Origin: Lentisphaerota bacterium
Lineage (GTDB): Bacteria; Verrucomicrobiota; Kiritimatiellia; UBA8416; JAFGTH01
Direction: 5' to 3'
Assembly (NCBI GenBank): GCA_016934225.1
Contig: JAFGTH010000128.1
Coordinates: 1-7,767, forward strand
Length of the DNA: 7,767 nt
Notes under the pieces: generated by a model
Told to the model about the DNA's origin: nothing
Seen by the model: the letters and a program-made list of their open reading frames with translations, nothing else
Databases searched by the model: none
Position numbers and translations under genes: made by a program
Shown: positions 1 to 6,778 of the stretch, one piece after another
Position numbering within the stretch: position 1 is the stretch's first letter
Layout: every line of letters begins with the position of its first letter

Positions 1-1145
1 GCGGTTCGGCCAAACAAGGGAGAAACAGAGAATTCCAGGCAGTCCTGCCCCTTCGCGGCAAGGTATTGAATGTCGAGAAATCAAGATTGGACAAAATACT
101 CAGTAACAGAGAAATCAGAACGCTTGTCACCGCAATCGGCGCTGGAATCGGAGAAGACGACTTCGATCTGACAAAAACCAGATATCACAAAATCATCATC
201 ATGACTGACGCCGATGTTGATGGCGCGCACATTCGAACTCTTCTGCTCACTTTTTTTTATCGTCAAATGAAGCAACTCGTTGAGCATGGATATATATATC
301 TTGCGCAGCCGCCTTTGTATAAGATCACCAGCAAAAAACACGAGGAATATGTTGAATCGGACGAGCAGCTGACCAAACGACTACTTGAAGCCGGATCTGA
401 GGACATCTCATTCATATGCGCCAAAGAAGGCTCCACCTTTCACGGCAAAGCACTCAGCACAATTTTGAACACACTGACTCATATTGAGGCCGTTGCCAAC
501 AGCCTTAATAGAAGAGGCATATCTCTTCAAGAGTATCTCCGACAAAAACATCCCGAAACCGGACATTTCCCAAAATACCTTGTCACTGTCGAACATGAAA
601 CAACTTCCGAACGTTATTTCGTCTACACAGACGCCGAACTTACAAAACTGCGGGAGGATGTCGAACGAAGGTTAGGCAAACAACTTGATATTTTCACGGG
701 CGAAACCAATGAGGAAGAGCCCAAATCCGTCTTCAATTGGATCGAAATATACGCAGCAGCTTCGATCGGAAAACTGGTTGCGGACATGGATAAAAAAGGA
801 TTCACCATTGATCAATACGAAACTACTGAAGAACCCATCGGCTTCGTTACAAATGGCGAAGTCGGCAATCGTTCAATATACTCGTTGCCTGAACTGCTTG
901 ACGTAGTCCGCACTATGGGCCGCAAGGGTATTTCTATCCAGCGTTACAAAGGACTGGGTGAAATGAATCCAGACCAACTTTTCGACACTACCATGAACCC
1001 GGAAAATCGCAGACTTTTACAGGTAATGCTCGAAGATTCAATGAACGCAGATTCCATTTTTAATATTCTCATGGGAAACGAGGTCGAACCCCGCAGGCAA
1101 TTTATCGAAGACAATGCGTTGAATGTCAAAAACCTTGATGTCTGA
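1..1145 (+). CDS. gyrB: DNA gyrase subunit B, C-terminal part (5' end outside window)
   Basis: GyrB is the ATPase subunit of DNA gyrase; its C-terminal half carries the TOPRIM metal site and binds GyrA. The frame is open from the left edge (first full codon at base 3, about 380 residues), opening with the conserved GSAKQGRNREFQ and LPLRGKVLNVEK blocks just after the missing EGDSAGG motif. An apparent TTG start at base 66 lies inside this conserved block and is not real. The TOPRIM metal motif DADVDG is at bases 207-224. About 205 residues separate PPLYK (about base 309) from QRYKGLGEMNP (about base 939), against roughly 30 in Bacillus-type GyrB, so the large insertion known from E. coli GyrB is present. 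The tail with VEPRRQFIEDNA is complete. The TGA stop overlaps the gyrA ATG by one base, so the genes are probably co-transcribed. Identification is secure. Confidence 0.98.
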   Translation, partial: GSAKQGRNREFQAVLPLRGKVLNVEKSRLDKILSNREIRTLVTAIGAGIGEDDFDLTKTRYHKIIIMTDADVDGAHIRTLLLTFFYRQMKQLVEHGYIYLAQPPLYKITSKKHEEYVESDEQLTKRLLEAGSEDISFICAKEGSTFHGKALSTILNTLTHIEAVANSLNRRGISLQEYLRQKHPETGHFPKYLVTVEHETTSERYFVYTDAELTKLREDVERRLGKQLDIFTGETNEEEPKSVFNWIEIYAAASIGKLVADMDKKGFTIDQYETTEEPIGFVTNGEVGNRSIYSLPELLDVVRTMGRKGISIQRYKGLGEMNPDQLFDTTMNPENRRLLQVMLEDSMNADSIFNILMGNEVEPRRQFIEDNALNVKNLDV

Positions 1146-3619
1146 TGATTAACGAAGAACAAAAAACCGAACCGATCGAAAAAATCGAGCATATCAGCCT
1201 GGTAGAGGAAATGCGCGTTTCGTACATTGACTACTCTATGAGCGTCATAGTGGGCCGCGCTCTCCCCGATGTGCGCGACGGTCTTAAACCGGTTCATCGC
1301 AGGGTGCTTTTCGCGATGCGCGAACTTGGCAATACCCATAATCACCCTTATAAGAAATCAGCGCGCGTCGTCGGCGACGTAATCGGTAAATACCATCCAC
1401 ACGGCGACACAGCGGTTTACGATACGATCGTACGGTTAGCTCAGGATTTCTCCCTGCGTTATCCGTTGGTGGACGGACAAGGCAACTTCGGTTCAATAGA
1501 CGGCGATCCGCCGGCCGCAATGCGCTATACCGAAGTTCGCATGAATCAACTGGCAGAGGAACTCCTTGCGGATATCGACAAAGAAACGGTTGATTTCGGG
1601 CCCAATTACGATGAGTCGCTGGAACAGCCTCTGGTAATGCCATCCAAGATCCCTAACCTCTTGCTGAACGGATCAACAGGTATCGCCGTTGGAATGGCCA
1701 CAAATATCCCTCCTCATAATATATGCGAACTCGTTGATGCATTAATTGACCTGATCAACAACCCCTCTATCACAGTTGATCAACTCATGGAACATATCAA
1801 AGGACCGGATTTCCCCACTGGGGGTATTATCTGCGGCACAGCCGCTATCAAAAGCATGTACAGAACCGGCAGGGGTCAAATGCAGGTTCGCGGCCGCGCC
1901 GTCATAGAAGAGAACCGCCAAGGCAAAGAAGTTATCATCATTACCGAAATCCCATACAACGTCAACAAGAGCGTACTCATAGAACATATGGCCAAATTGG
2001 TACAAGATAAAGTCTTGGATGGCATATCGGATTTGCGCGATGAATCAAACAAGGAAGGAATAAGAATAGTCGTCGAGCTCAAACGCGGCGTGATTCCTAA
2101 AGTGATTTTAAATAATATCTATCAACATACGCAAATGCAGACCACGTTCGGCGCCATTATGCTTGCTCTCGACAACGGCAAGCCCAAAATTCTGAACCTT
2201 AAAGATCTCCTGCATTGCTTTACCAATCATAGATTTGATGTCATCACAAGGCGTACCAAATTCGAACTGTCCAAAGCCGAAGCGCGAGCTCATATCCTCG
2301 AAGGCCTGAAAATTGCCCTGGATAATCTGGATGCGGTCGTTAAAACAATCCGCAAATCCGGAAATAGAGATGAAGCGCGCACCGGTTTGATGACCGGATT
2401 TAATCTGAGCGAAATTCAAGCAAATGCCATTCTGGACATGCGTCTGTACCAACTCACAGGCCTTGAGCGAAACAAGGTGGACAATGAATACCTGGAAATC
2501 ATTAAACTGATCTCGCATCTCAAAGACTTGCTGGCTAACGAGAATAAAATCTACGATGTCATCAAAAACGAACTCATCGCAATGAAACAGAAATATGGCG
2601 ATATGCGCCGAACCGATATCGCACCCGACGAAAATGAAATAAACATGGAAGATCTCGTCGCAGACAGGGGCTGCATAATCACAGCCAGCCACGAAGGCTA
2701 CATAAAGCGTGTGCCTATCGATACCTACAAGGAGCAACGGCGTGGCGGCAAAGGTGTGGCCGGTATGGCAACAAAGGAAGAAGATTATGTCGAACACCTG
2801 TTCGTGGCGCATATGCACGATTTTATACTCTTCTTCACGTCCCAAGGCAGAGTCCACTGGAAGAAATTATACGAGATCCCAGAAGCCTCCCGCATAGCAA
2901 GAGGCAAAGCCATCGTCAACCTGCTTAATATCACGAACGAAGAAAAAATTGCCGCAATGATCAAAGTCAGAGAATTCTCCGATTCGTGCTATCTAGTTAT
3001 GGCCACCGAACGTGGCGTGGTTAAGAAAACCGACCTTTCCGCATTCGGAAATCCCAGGAGCGGCGGAATAATCGCAATAAACATAGATAACGGTGACAGC
3101 TTGATCGGTGTCAAACCAACCACCGGAAATAACGATGTAATGCTTACAACACAGCTCGGAAAGAGCATTCGTTTCTCCGAGTCAAAGTTGCGTGGCCAAG
3201 GGCGGGCAACACGTGGCGTGAAGGGCATCACACTCTCTAAAACAGATCGTGTCGAAAGCCTGGAAATTGTAAATACTGAGGCTACATTTCTCACTTGCAC
3301 TGAAAACGGCTACGGAAAAAGAAGTTCTTTTGACGACTATCGCAGGCAGGGACGCGGCGGACGTGGAATAATCGCAATCCGCACATCAGAAAGAAACGGC
3401 AAAGTAGTCGGAGCTCATGCAGTTCTGCCCACCGATTTCCTGATCCTGGTGACCGCAAAAGGCAAAATGATCCGAATGGCTATTGATGATATCCGCGTTA
3501 TCGGCCGCGCAACTCAAGGGGTTAAGCTGATTAATCTGGATGAGGGCGATAAGTTGGTTTCCGCCACTGCCGTTCAACCGGACGACATTAAATTGGAAGA
3601 CAGCGAAATTCAAGCCTAA
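1145..3619 (+). CDS. gyrA: DNA gyrase subunit A
   Basis: GyrA is the DNA breakage-reunion subunit of gyrase, 824 residues, with no intein or truncation. The winged-helix and tower region holds DYSMSVIVGRALPDVRDG (about 29-46), the quinolone-determining stretch YHPHGDTAVYD (83-93) and the catalytic tyrosine Y128 in AAMRYTEVR. The C-terminal beta-pinwheel spans about 505-810 and contains the canonical GyrA box QRRGGKG at 531-537, which separates gyrase from topoisomerase IV ParC. A related RRQGRGGRG sequence lies at 733-741. The position of E. coli Ser83 is Thr89 and that of Asp87 is Asp93. The tail after the last blade is short and lacks the long acidic run of E. coli GyrA. The ATG overlaps the gyrB stop (TGATG), and no convincing Shine-Dalgarno sequence precedes it, suggesting translational coupling. 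The gene ends 32 bases from the convergent decarboxylase gene. Confidence 0.99.
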   Translation: MINEEQKTEPIEKIEHISLVEEMRVSYIDYSMSVIVGRALPDVRDGLKPVHRRVLFAMRELGNTHNHPYKKSARVVGDVIGKYHPHGDTAVYDTIVRLAQDFSLRYPLVDGQGNFGSIDGDPPAAMRYTEVRMNQLAEELLADIDKETVDFGPNYDESLEQPLVMPSKIPNLLLNGSTGIAVGMATNIPPHNICELVDALIDLINNPSITVDQLMEHIKGPDFPTGGIICGTAAIKSMYRTGRGQMQVRGRAVIEENRQGKEVIIITEIPYNVNKSVLIEHMAKLVQDKVLDGISDLRDESNKEGIRIVVELKRGVIPKVILNNIYQHTQMQTTFGAIMLALDNGKPKILNLKDLLHCFTNHRFDVITRRTKFELSKAEARAHILEGLKIALDNLDAVVKTIRKSGNRDEARTGLMTGFNLSEIQANAILDMRLYQLTGLERNKVDNEYLEIIKLISHLKDLLANENKIYDVIKNELIAMKQKYGDMRRTDIAPDENEINMEDLVADRGCIITASHEGYIKRVPIDTYKEQRRGGKGVAGMATKEEDYVEHLFVAHMHDFILFFTSQGRVHWKKLYEIPEASRIARGKAIVNLLNITNEEKIAAMIKVREFSDSCYLVMATERGVVKKTDLSAFGNPRSGGIIAINIDNGDSLIGVKPTTGNNDVMLTTQLGKSIRFSESKLRGQGRATRGVKGITLSKTDRVESLEIVNTEATFLTCTENGYGKRSSFDDYRRQGRGGRGIIAIRTSERNGKVVGAHAVLPTDFLILVTAKGKMIRMAIDDIRVIGRATQGVKLINLDEGDKLVSATAVQPDDIKLEDSEIQA

Positions 3620-3651
3620 GCGCCTGATTAAAAACCCCGCCAATCAAACGG
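3620..3651. other. Short convergent intergenic gap, possible weak terminator
   Basis: Only 32 bases separate the converging 3' ends of gyrA and the UXS gene. On the minus strand a weak GC-rich hairpin (GCC and GGC, or CCG and CGG, arms around an 8-9 base loop) is followed by GGTTTTT at about 3631-3637, which could act as a poor intrinsic terminator for the minus-strand genes. The stem is only about 3 bp and I see no comparable structure for gyrA, so this is a tentative reading. Confidence 0.25.
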
Positions 3652-4605
3652 CTAATTCCGGACTTTCCGGTTCTCAGCACAATGCTTAAAGTAGTCAATG
3701 ACAATAGGCAATCCCTCATCCACTCCAACTTTCGGTTCCCATCCTAAAATGTTTCTGGCCATCGTAATATTGGGTTGACGCACCTTCGGATCATCAACCG
3801 GCAAATCTTTAAAGATTATTTTTGATTTGCTGCCGGTTATCGCAATAACCTTTTGCGCCAGGTCAAGAATCGTCATTTCCTGAGGATTGCCAATATTCAT
3901 AGGACCTGATTCGCCGCTCACGGCAAGCGCCAGAATCCCTGTAATCAAATCCGATACATAACAAAAGCTACGCGTCTGATGTCCATCACCAAAAATCGTC
4001 AGCGGCTCTTCATTCAGCGCCTGAGTGACAAACGCCGGTACAGCACGACCATCCCTTGCACGCATGCGGGGACCATAGGTATTAAATATTCTGACTATCT
4101 TCGTGTTAACCGAATGAAAACGGCGATATGCCATCGTCATGGCTTCTGCAAAACGCTTGGCCTCATCGTAAACACCACGCGGCCCAACAGGGTTTACGTT
4201 GCCCCAGTAAGACTCATCCTGAGGATGTATTAGAGGATCACCATACACTTCCGAGGTTGACGCCAATATAAACGTTGCGTTCTTTGCTCTGGCCAAGCCA
4301 AGCGCTTTGTGAGTCCCCAATGCTCCGACTTTTAGCGTCTGTATCGGCAGCTCAAGATAGTCAATCGGGCTCGCCGGCGAGGCAAAATGAAAAACAAAAT
4401 CAACATCGCCGGCCAGATATATGTACTCAGTCACATCATGTTTCAGAAACCGAAATGCTTCCTTGCCGGCCAAATGTTCAATGTTGGCAATGTTACCAGT
4501 AATAAGGTTGTCGAGACAAATCACCTGATGACCTTCTGCTAACAACCTGTCGCAAAGGTGCGAACCCAGAAACCCGGCACCTCCAGTCACAACAGAAACA
4601 GGCAT
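3652..4605 (-). CDS. uxs: UDP-glucuronate decarboxylase (UDP-xylose synthase)
   Basis: A 317-residue extended short-chain dehydrogenase/reductase predicted to convert UDP-glucuronate to UDP-xylose with tightly bound NAD, supplying a precursor for surface polysaccharide in the cytoplasm. The Rossmann motif GGAGFLG is at 8-14. The active-site STSEVYGD is at 116-123, and the catalytic Tyr146 and Lys150 lie in the block PVGPRGVYDEAKR that marks UXS enzymes. FGDGHQTRSFCYVSD (205-219) is the family's nucleotide-sugar binding segment, and DDPKVRQPNI (271-280) carries the conserved Arg276. Length is normal for bacterial UXS and much shorter than ArnA, which adds a formyltransferase domain. A good ribosome binding site (GGGAGGG) stands 7 bases before the ATG. 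It is the last gene of the minus-strand group, 129 bases after gmhB. Family assignment is firm; the polysaccharide it serves is unknown because no glycosyltransferase lies in the window. Confidence 0.95.
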   Translation of the reverse strand: MPVSVVTGGAGFLGSHLCDRLLAEGHQVICLDNLITGNIANIEHLAGKEAFRFLKHDVTEYIYLAGDVDFVFHFASPASPIDYLELPIQTLKVGALGTHKALGLARAKNATFILASTSEVYGDPLIHPQDESYWGNVNPVGPRGVYDEAKRFAEAMTMAYRRFHSVNTKIVRIFNTYGPRMRARDGRAVPAFVTQALNEEPLTIFGDGHQTRSFCYVSDLITGILALAVSGESGPMNIGNPQEMTILDLAQKVIAITGSKSKIIFKDLPVDDPKVRQPNITMARNILGWEPKVGVDEGLPIVIDYFKHCAENRKVRN

Positions 4606-4611
4606 GTTCAG

Positions 4612-4619
4612 CCCTCCCT
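4612..4619 (-). promoter_or_regulatory. Strong ribosome binding site of the UXS gene
   Basis: On the minus strand AGGGAGGG lies 6-7 bases before the ATG at 4605. It fixes the UXS start and is the clearest Shine-Dalgarno sequence in the window, in line with the two-residue lead (MP) into the first Rossmann strand. Confidence 0.7.
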
Positions 4620-4655
4620 AATATCACACATTGCAGGAATGGATCACAGCATATC

Positions 4656-4685
4656 AAAATATTTCAAATCGGGACACAAATTCAA
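4656..4685 (-). promoter_or_regulatory. Candidate promoter for the UXS gene
   Basis: In the 129-base gap upstream of UXS, the minus strand shows TTGAAT (plus positions 4680-4685) and TATTTT (4656-4661) separated by 18 bases. Each matches the sigma-70 consensus at 4 of 6 positions. The predicted transcript start near 4649 would leave a leader of about 44 bases. The region is AT-rich and so offers many chance matches; the larger gap than elsewhere in this gene group is the main reason to expect a promoter. Confidence 0.25.
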
Positions 4686-4734
4686 CCCGACACAAACAAT
4701 TACATCTTTTCCCATTCAACAAATAAAACCCAGT

Positions 4735-5265
4735 TTAGTTGATTGGCAACGCTTTGACAATCAGCGATTGCAGCGCATTCATGTCCGGAGCCGTCAAATC
4801 CGGCTTAACGGACAATATGTCGGAACCCACATAAATTGTACGGCAACCAGCCGCGCGGCCGGCCAGTATATCGCTCTCGCTGTCGCCTATTATCCATGAT
4901 TCCGACAAAGTAATGTTGTGGATACGGGCAGCTTTGAATAGCATACCTGGCTTGGGTTTGCGACATTCACATTCGCCTTCATCGTGAGGACAGAAAAGAA
5001 TGTCCGTCAGGCATAGTCCATATTCATCGGACAATAACTGCATCAGCCTGGCATGAATACCATCAACTTCAGCAATGGCGACCAAGCCAAGAGCAACTCC
5101 ACGCTGGTTCGTTACAATTATGGCTGCATACCCTGCTTTTTGGACATGACTTAAGACCGTGGCAAATTGAGGCAAAAATTCAAACTCATCCCACGTTCGC
5201 ACATATCGCGCAGGAAGTCGTTTATTGACTATCCCGTCACGATCAAAAAAAACGCATTTTTTCAT
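4735..5265 (-). CDS. gmhB: D-glycero-D-manno-heptose 1,7-bisphosphate phosphatase-type HAD hydrolase
   Basis: A 176-residue HAD-superfamily phosphatase of the GmhB/HisB-N type. GmhB removes the C7 phosphate from heptose 1,7-bisphosphate on the cytosolic route to activated heptose for LPS or glycans. The motifs are complete: FDRDGIVN with nucleophile Asp8 and acid/base Asp10; VTNQRG (51-56) as motif II; Lys105 in RKPKPGM; and GDSESD (127-132) as motif III. Four zinc ligands of the GmhB type are visible: Cys92, His94, Cys99 and Cys101 in FCPHDEGECECRKPKPG. The ATG overlaps the stop of the upstream TIGR03790-type gene as ATGA, with GGAG five bases before it, so the two are probably translationally coupled. 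No gmhA, hldE or hldD is in the window. Close relatives act on other sugar phosphates or histidinol phosphate, so the exact substrate is inferred from family only. Confidence 0.88.
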   Translation of the reverse strand: MKKCVFFDRDGIVNKRLPARYVRTWDEFEFLPQFATVLSHVQKAGYAAIIVTNQRGVALGLVAIAEVDGIHARLMQLLSDEYGLCLTDILFCPHDEGECECRKPKPGMLFKAARIHNITLSESWIIGDSESDILAGRAAGCRTIYVGSDILSVKPDLTAPDMNALQSLIVKALPIN

Positions 5266-6692
5266 GGCTTCTCCGAGGCTATGGTTCTTTCGATTACTGT
5301 AGTGCGAATGTCTTTAAACACCTGATTTCTTACATCCCCCGTGCTGTACGCCACAAATCTTAACATGTGATCGCCTGGCCCAATCGCATCCGTCGAAACG
5401 GCAAGAGAAGTTCCACAGTAACCTTCCGTCATCATCCGCCCGTCGCATAAAACCTTGAATCTGCGATACAAATTGCTTCCCGCACAATTAACATCAACGC
5501 TCATCTCAGCGCCTGCCTCCATCACTGCAGGCACCCCGAGAACCGTGAGCTCGGCAATCTCACCCCACGGTCGCGCTAATGGATCTCCAACCAGCAATAT
5601 CTGCAACGGACATCTGACCGATTGAAAAAAACTCTCTATCATTGTGCATCCGGCCGCATAATGAACAAAGAAACGCGCATGCGGAAATTTTCCCCATATG
5701 GAATAAGGTTCCACAACAAGTCCTGCTGACGCAGTCGCGCCAGCGTTTATCCATGCAGTCAATTTTGTTTGGGTTGCGCTCGTAAACGCCGCCGCCAGAC
5801 TCGTAAGATGTTCGGCCATCGCTCCCGGCAAATATACATTGTCTTCACCAGGATCAACGTCTGCGGCTCCGACCATCAAACCAATAATGTCGGAAACCGT
5901 CGCAGGAAAACGTCGCGTTGTTTCCACAACAATTCCTGCTTGCTTCAGTTCCTGAACAACCCCCGCATATTGCCATTCCCTGCAACGAGACCTGATGTCT
6001 CCGCTGATTACAAAATAAACGGTTCCGTTCGGCGATAAACCATCCGACTGCTGCCCCTTTCGCAAACAATCGAGAATCGTTTCCTTTGTATTGCCATTTT
6101 TGCCCATGTACCCAAGCATCATACTCGGAATCGGCATGTCTGTGCCAAGCCATTCTTTGTACGCGTCAAACGTTTGGGACGAATATGCCGGCATACCAAC
6201 CCCGTCAGGCCCGGCAAATAAAGGCGATTCATACCGACCCGCTCTCACTGTTTCCCCGGAAGGCGGATTATTTGCAACAAACGTCATACCCTGAATGGAC
6301 ATTCTGTGCTCGGTTTTAATCACCGTTGGAAATCCTACAGAATAAGCCCATGCAAGAATATGGTCATCCACTTTGCGATCCTGCGCAACACGCAGAGCAC
6401 GATGCCAGATAAGCCGCGAAAAATCCTCAACAGATATTCCGTCACGCGATTCAACAATCTCGGTGGGCACGGCAAGTTGAACTATGTTTCTTTCAGGAAC
6501 ACCACGCGACCGAGCATAGCTTTCAGCGATTTCAACAGAATCAGGATATACGCTGTTGGCAATAATCAATAGCTCGTGCGGGCCTATTGCCAATGCCGGT
6601 GACGCCGTGAAAAACAAAACAATCAATCCCAGCAAAATACTCATTGGCACAAGTTTACAATGAAGCGCATAATATTCGCAATCAAAGAACAC
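5262..6692 (-). CDS. TIGR03790-family protein, probably exported, function unknown
   Basis: Up to 476 residues. I recognise the TIGR03790 family by an N-terminal LLIIANSVYPDSVEIAESYA strand-helix (41-60), the RGVPERNIV segment (63-71), AWAYSVGFPTVI (114-125), NAGATASAGLVVEPY (316-330) and LLVGDPLARPW (366-376). The family has no known activity; as I recall, its definition notes occurrence only in genomes with exosortase homologues. Residues about 17-35 (SILLGLIVLF then ASPALA) form a hydrophobic signal peptide with an Ala-x-Ala-like cleavage site, implying export. Residues about 378-470 look like a beta-rich, Ig-like C-terminal domain. The start is uncertain: GTG at 6692 has AGGG only one base away, while ATG at 6644 keeps the hydrophobic core but has no basic n-region and no clear ribosome binding site. 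The 3' end overlaps gmhB by 4 bases. No exosortase or PEP-CTERM protein is in the window. Confidence 0.85.
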   Translation of the reverse strand: MFFDCEYYALHCKLVPMSILLGLIVLFFTASPALAIGPHELLIIANSVYPDSVEIAESYARSRGVPERNIVQLAVPTEIVESRDGISVEDFSRLIWHRALRVAQDRKVDDHILAWAYSVGFPTVIKTEHRMSIQGMTFVANNPPSGETVRAGRYESPLFAGPDGVGMPAYSSQTFDAYKEWLGTDMPIPSMMLGYMGKNGNTKETILDCLRKGQQSDGLSPNGTVYFVISGDIRSRCREWQYAGVVQELKQAGIVVETTRRFPATVSDIIGLMVGAADVDPGEDNVYLPGAMAEHLTSLAAAFTSATQTKLTAWINAGATASAGLVVEPYSIWGKFPHARFFVHYAAGCTMIESFFQSVRCPLQILLVGDPLARPWGEIAELTVLGVPAVMEAGAEMSVDVNCAGSNLYRRFKVLCDGRMMTEGYCGTSLAVSTDAIGPGDHMLRFVAYSTGDVRNQVFKDIRTTVIERTIASEKP

Positions 6693-6778
6693 GCCCTGTG
6701 CAATGAAACCGATCTTGCGCCCGCTTTTTCGAACATGAATGGATCACTGGAAGATTGGAATTGCTGACGGCAAAAGCA
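6693..6778 (-). other. Intergenic leader upstream of the TIGR03790-type gene
   Basis: Eighty-six bases lie between the stop of the FecR-domain gene and the GTG at 6692. I see no convincing sigma-70 promoter and no terminator; the only hairpin is TTGC/GCAA with a 5-base loop and no T-run. A 31-codon ATG frame (minus, 6736 to 6641) begins here and ends on TGA overlapping the alternative ATG at 6644. The two large genes may share one transcript. Confidence 0.4.

Noticed and set aside
1409..1423. Thr at the E. coli GyrA Ser83 position as a quinolone-resistance mutation
   Set aside because: Thr is the natural residue here in many susceptible bacteria such as Pseudomonas, and the Asp87 equivalent is intact, so no acquired resistance can be claimed.
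2108..2857. A 249-codon open frame on the minus strand inside gyrA
   Set aside because: It is antisense to a fully conserved gyrA segment and shows no recognisable domain; it reflects codon bias of the coding strand.
4639..4648. AATGGATCAC occurring in both intergenic regions (also 6738-6747)
   Set aside because: A shared 10-mer is expected many times by chance in a window of this size, and the flanks do not match.
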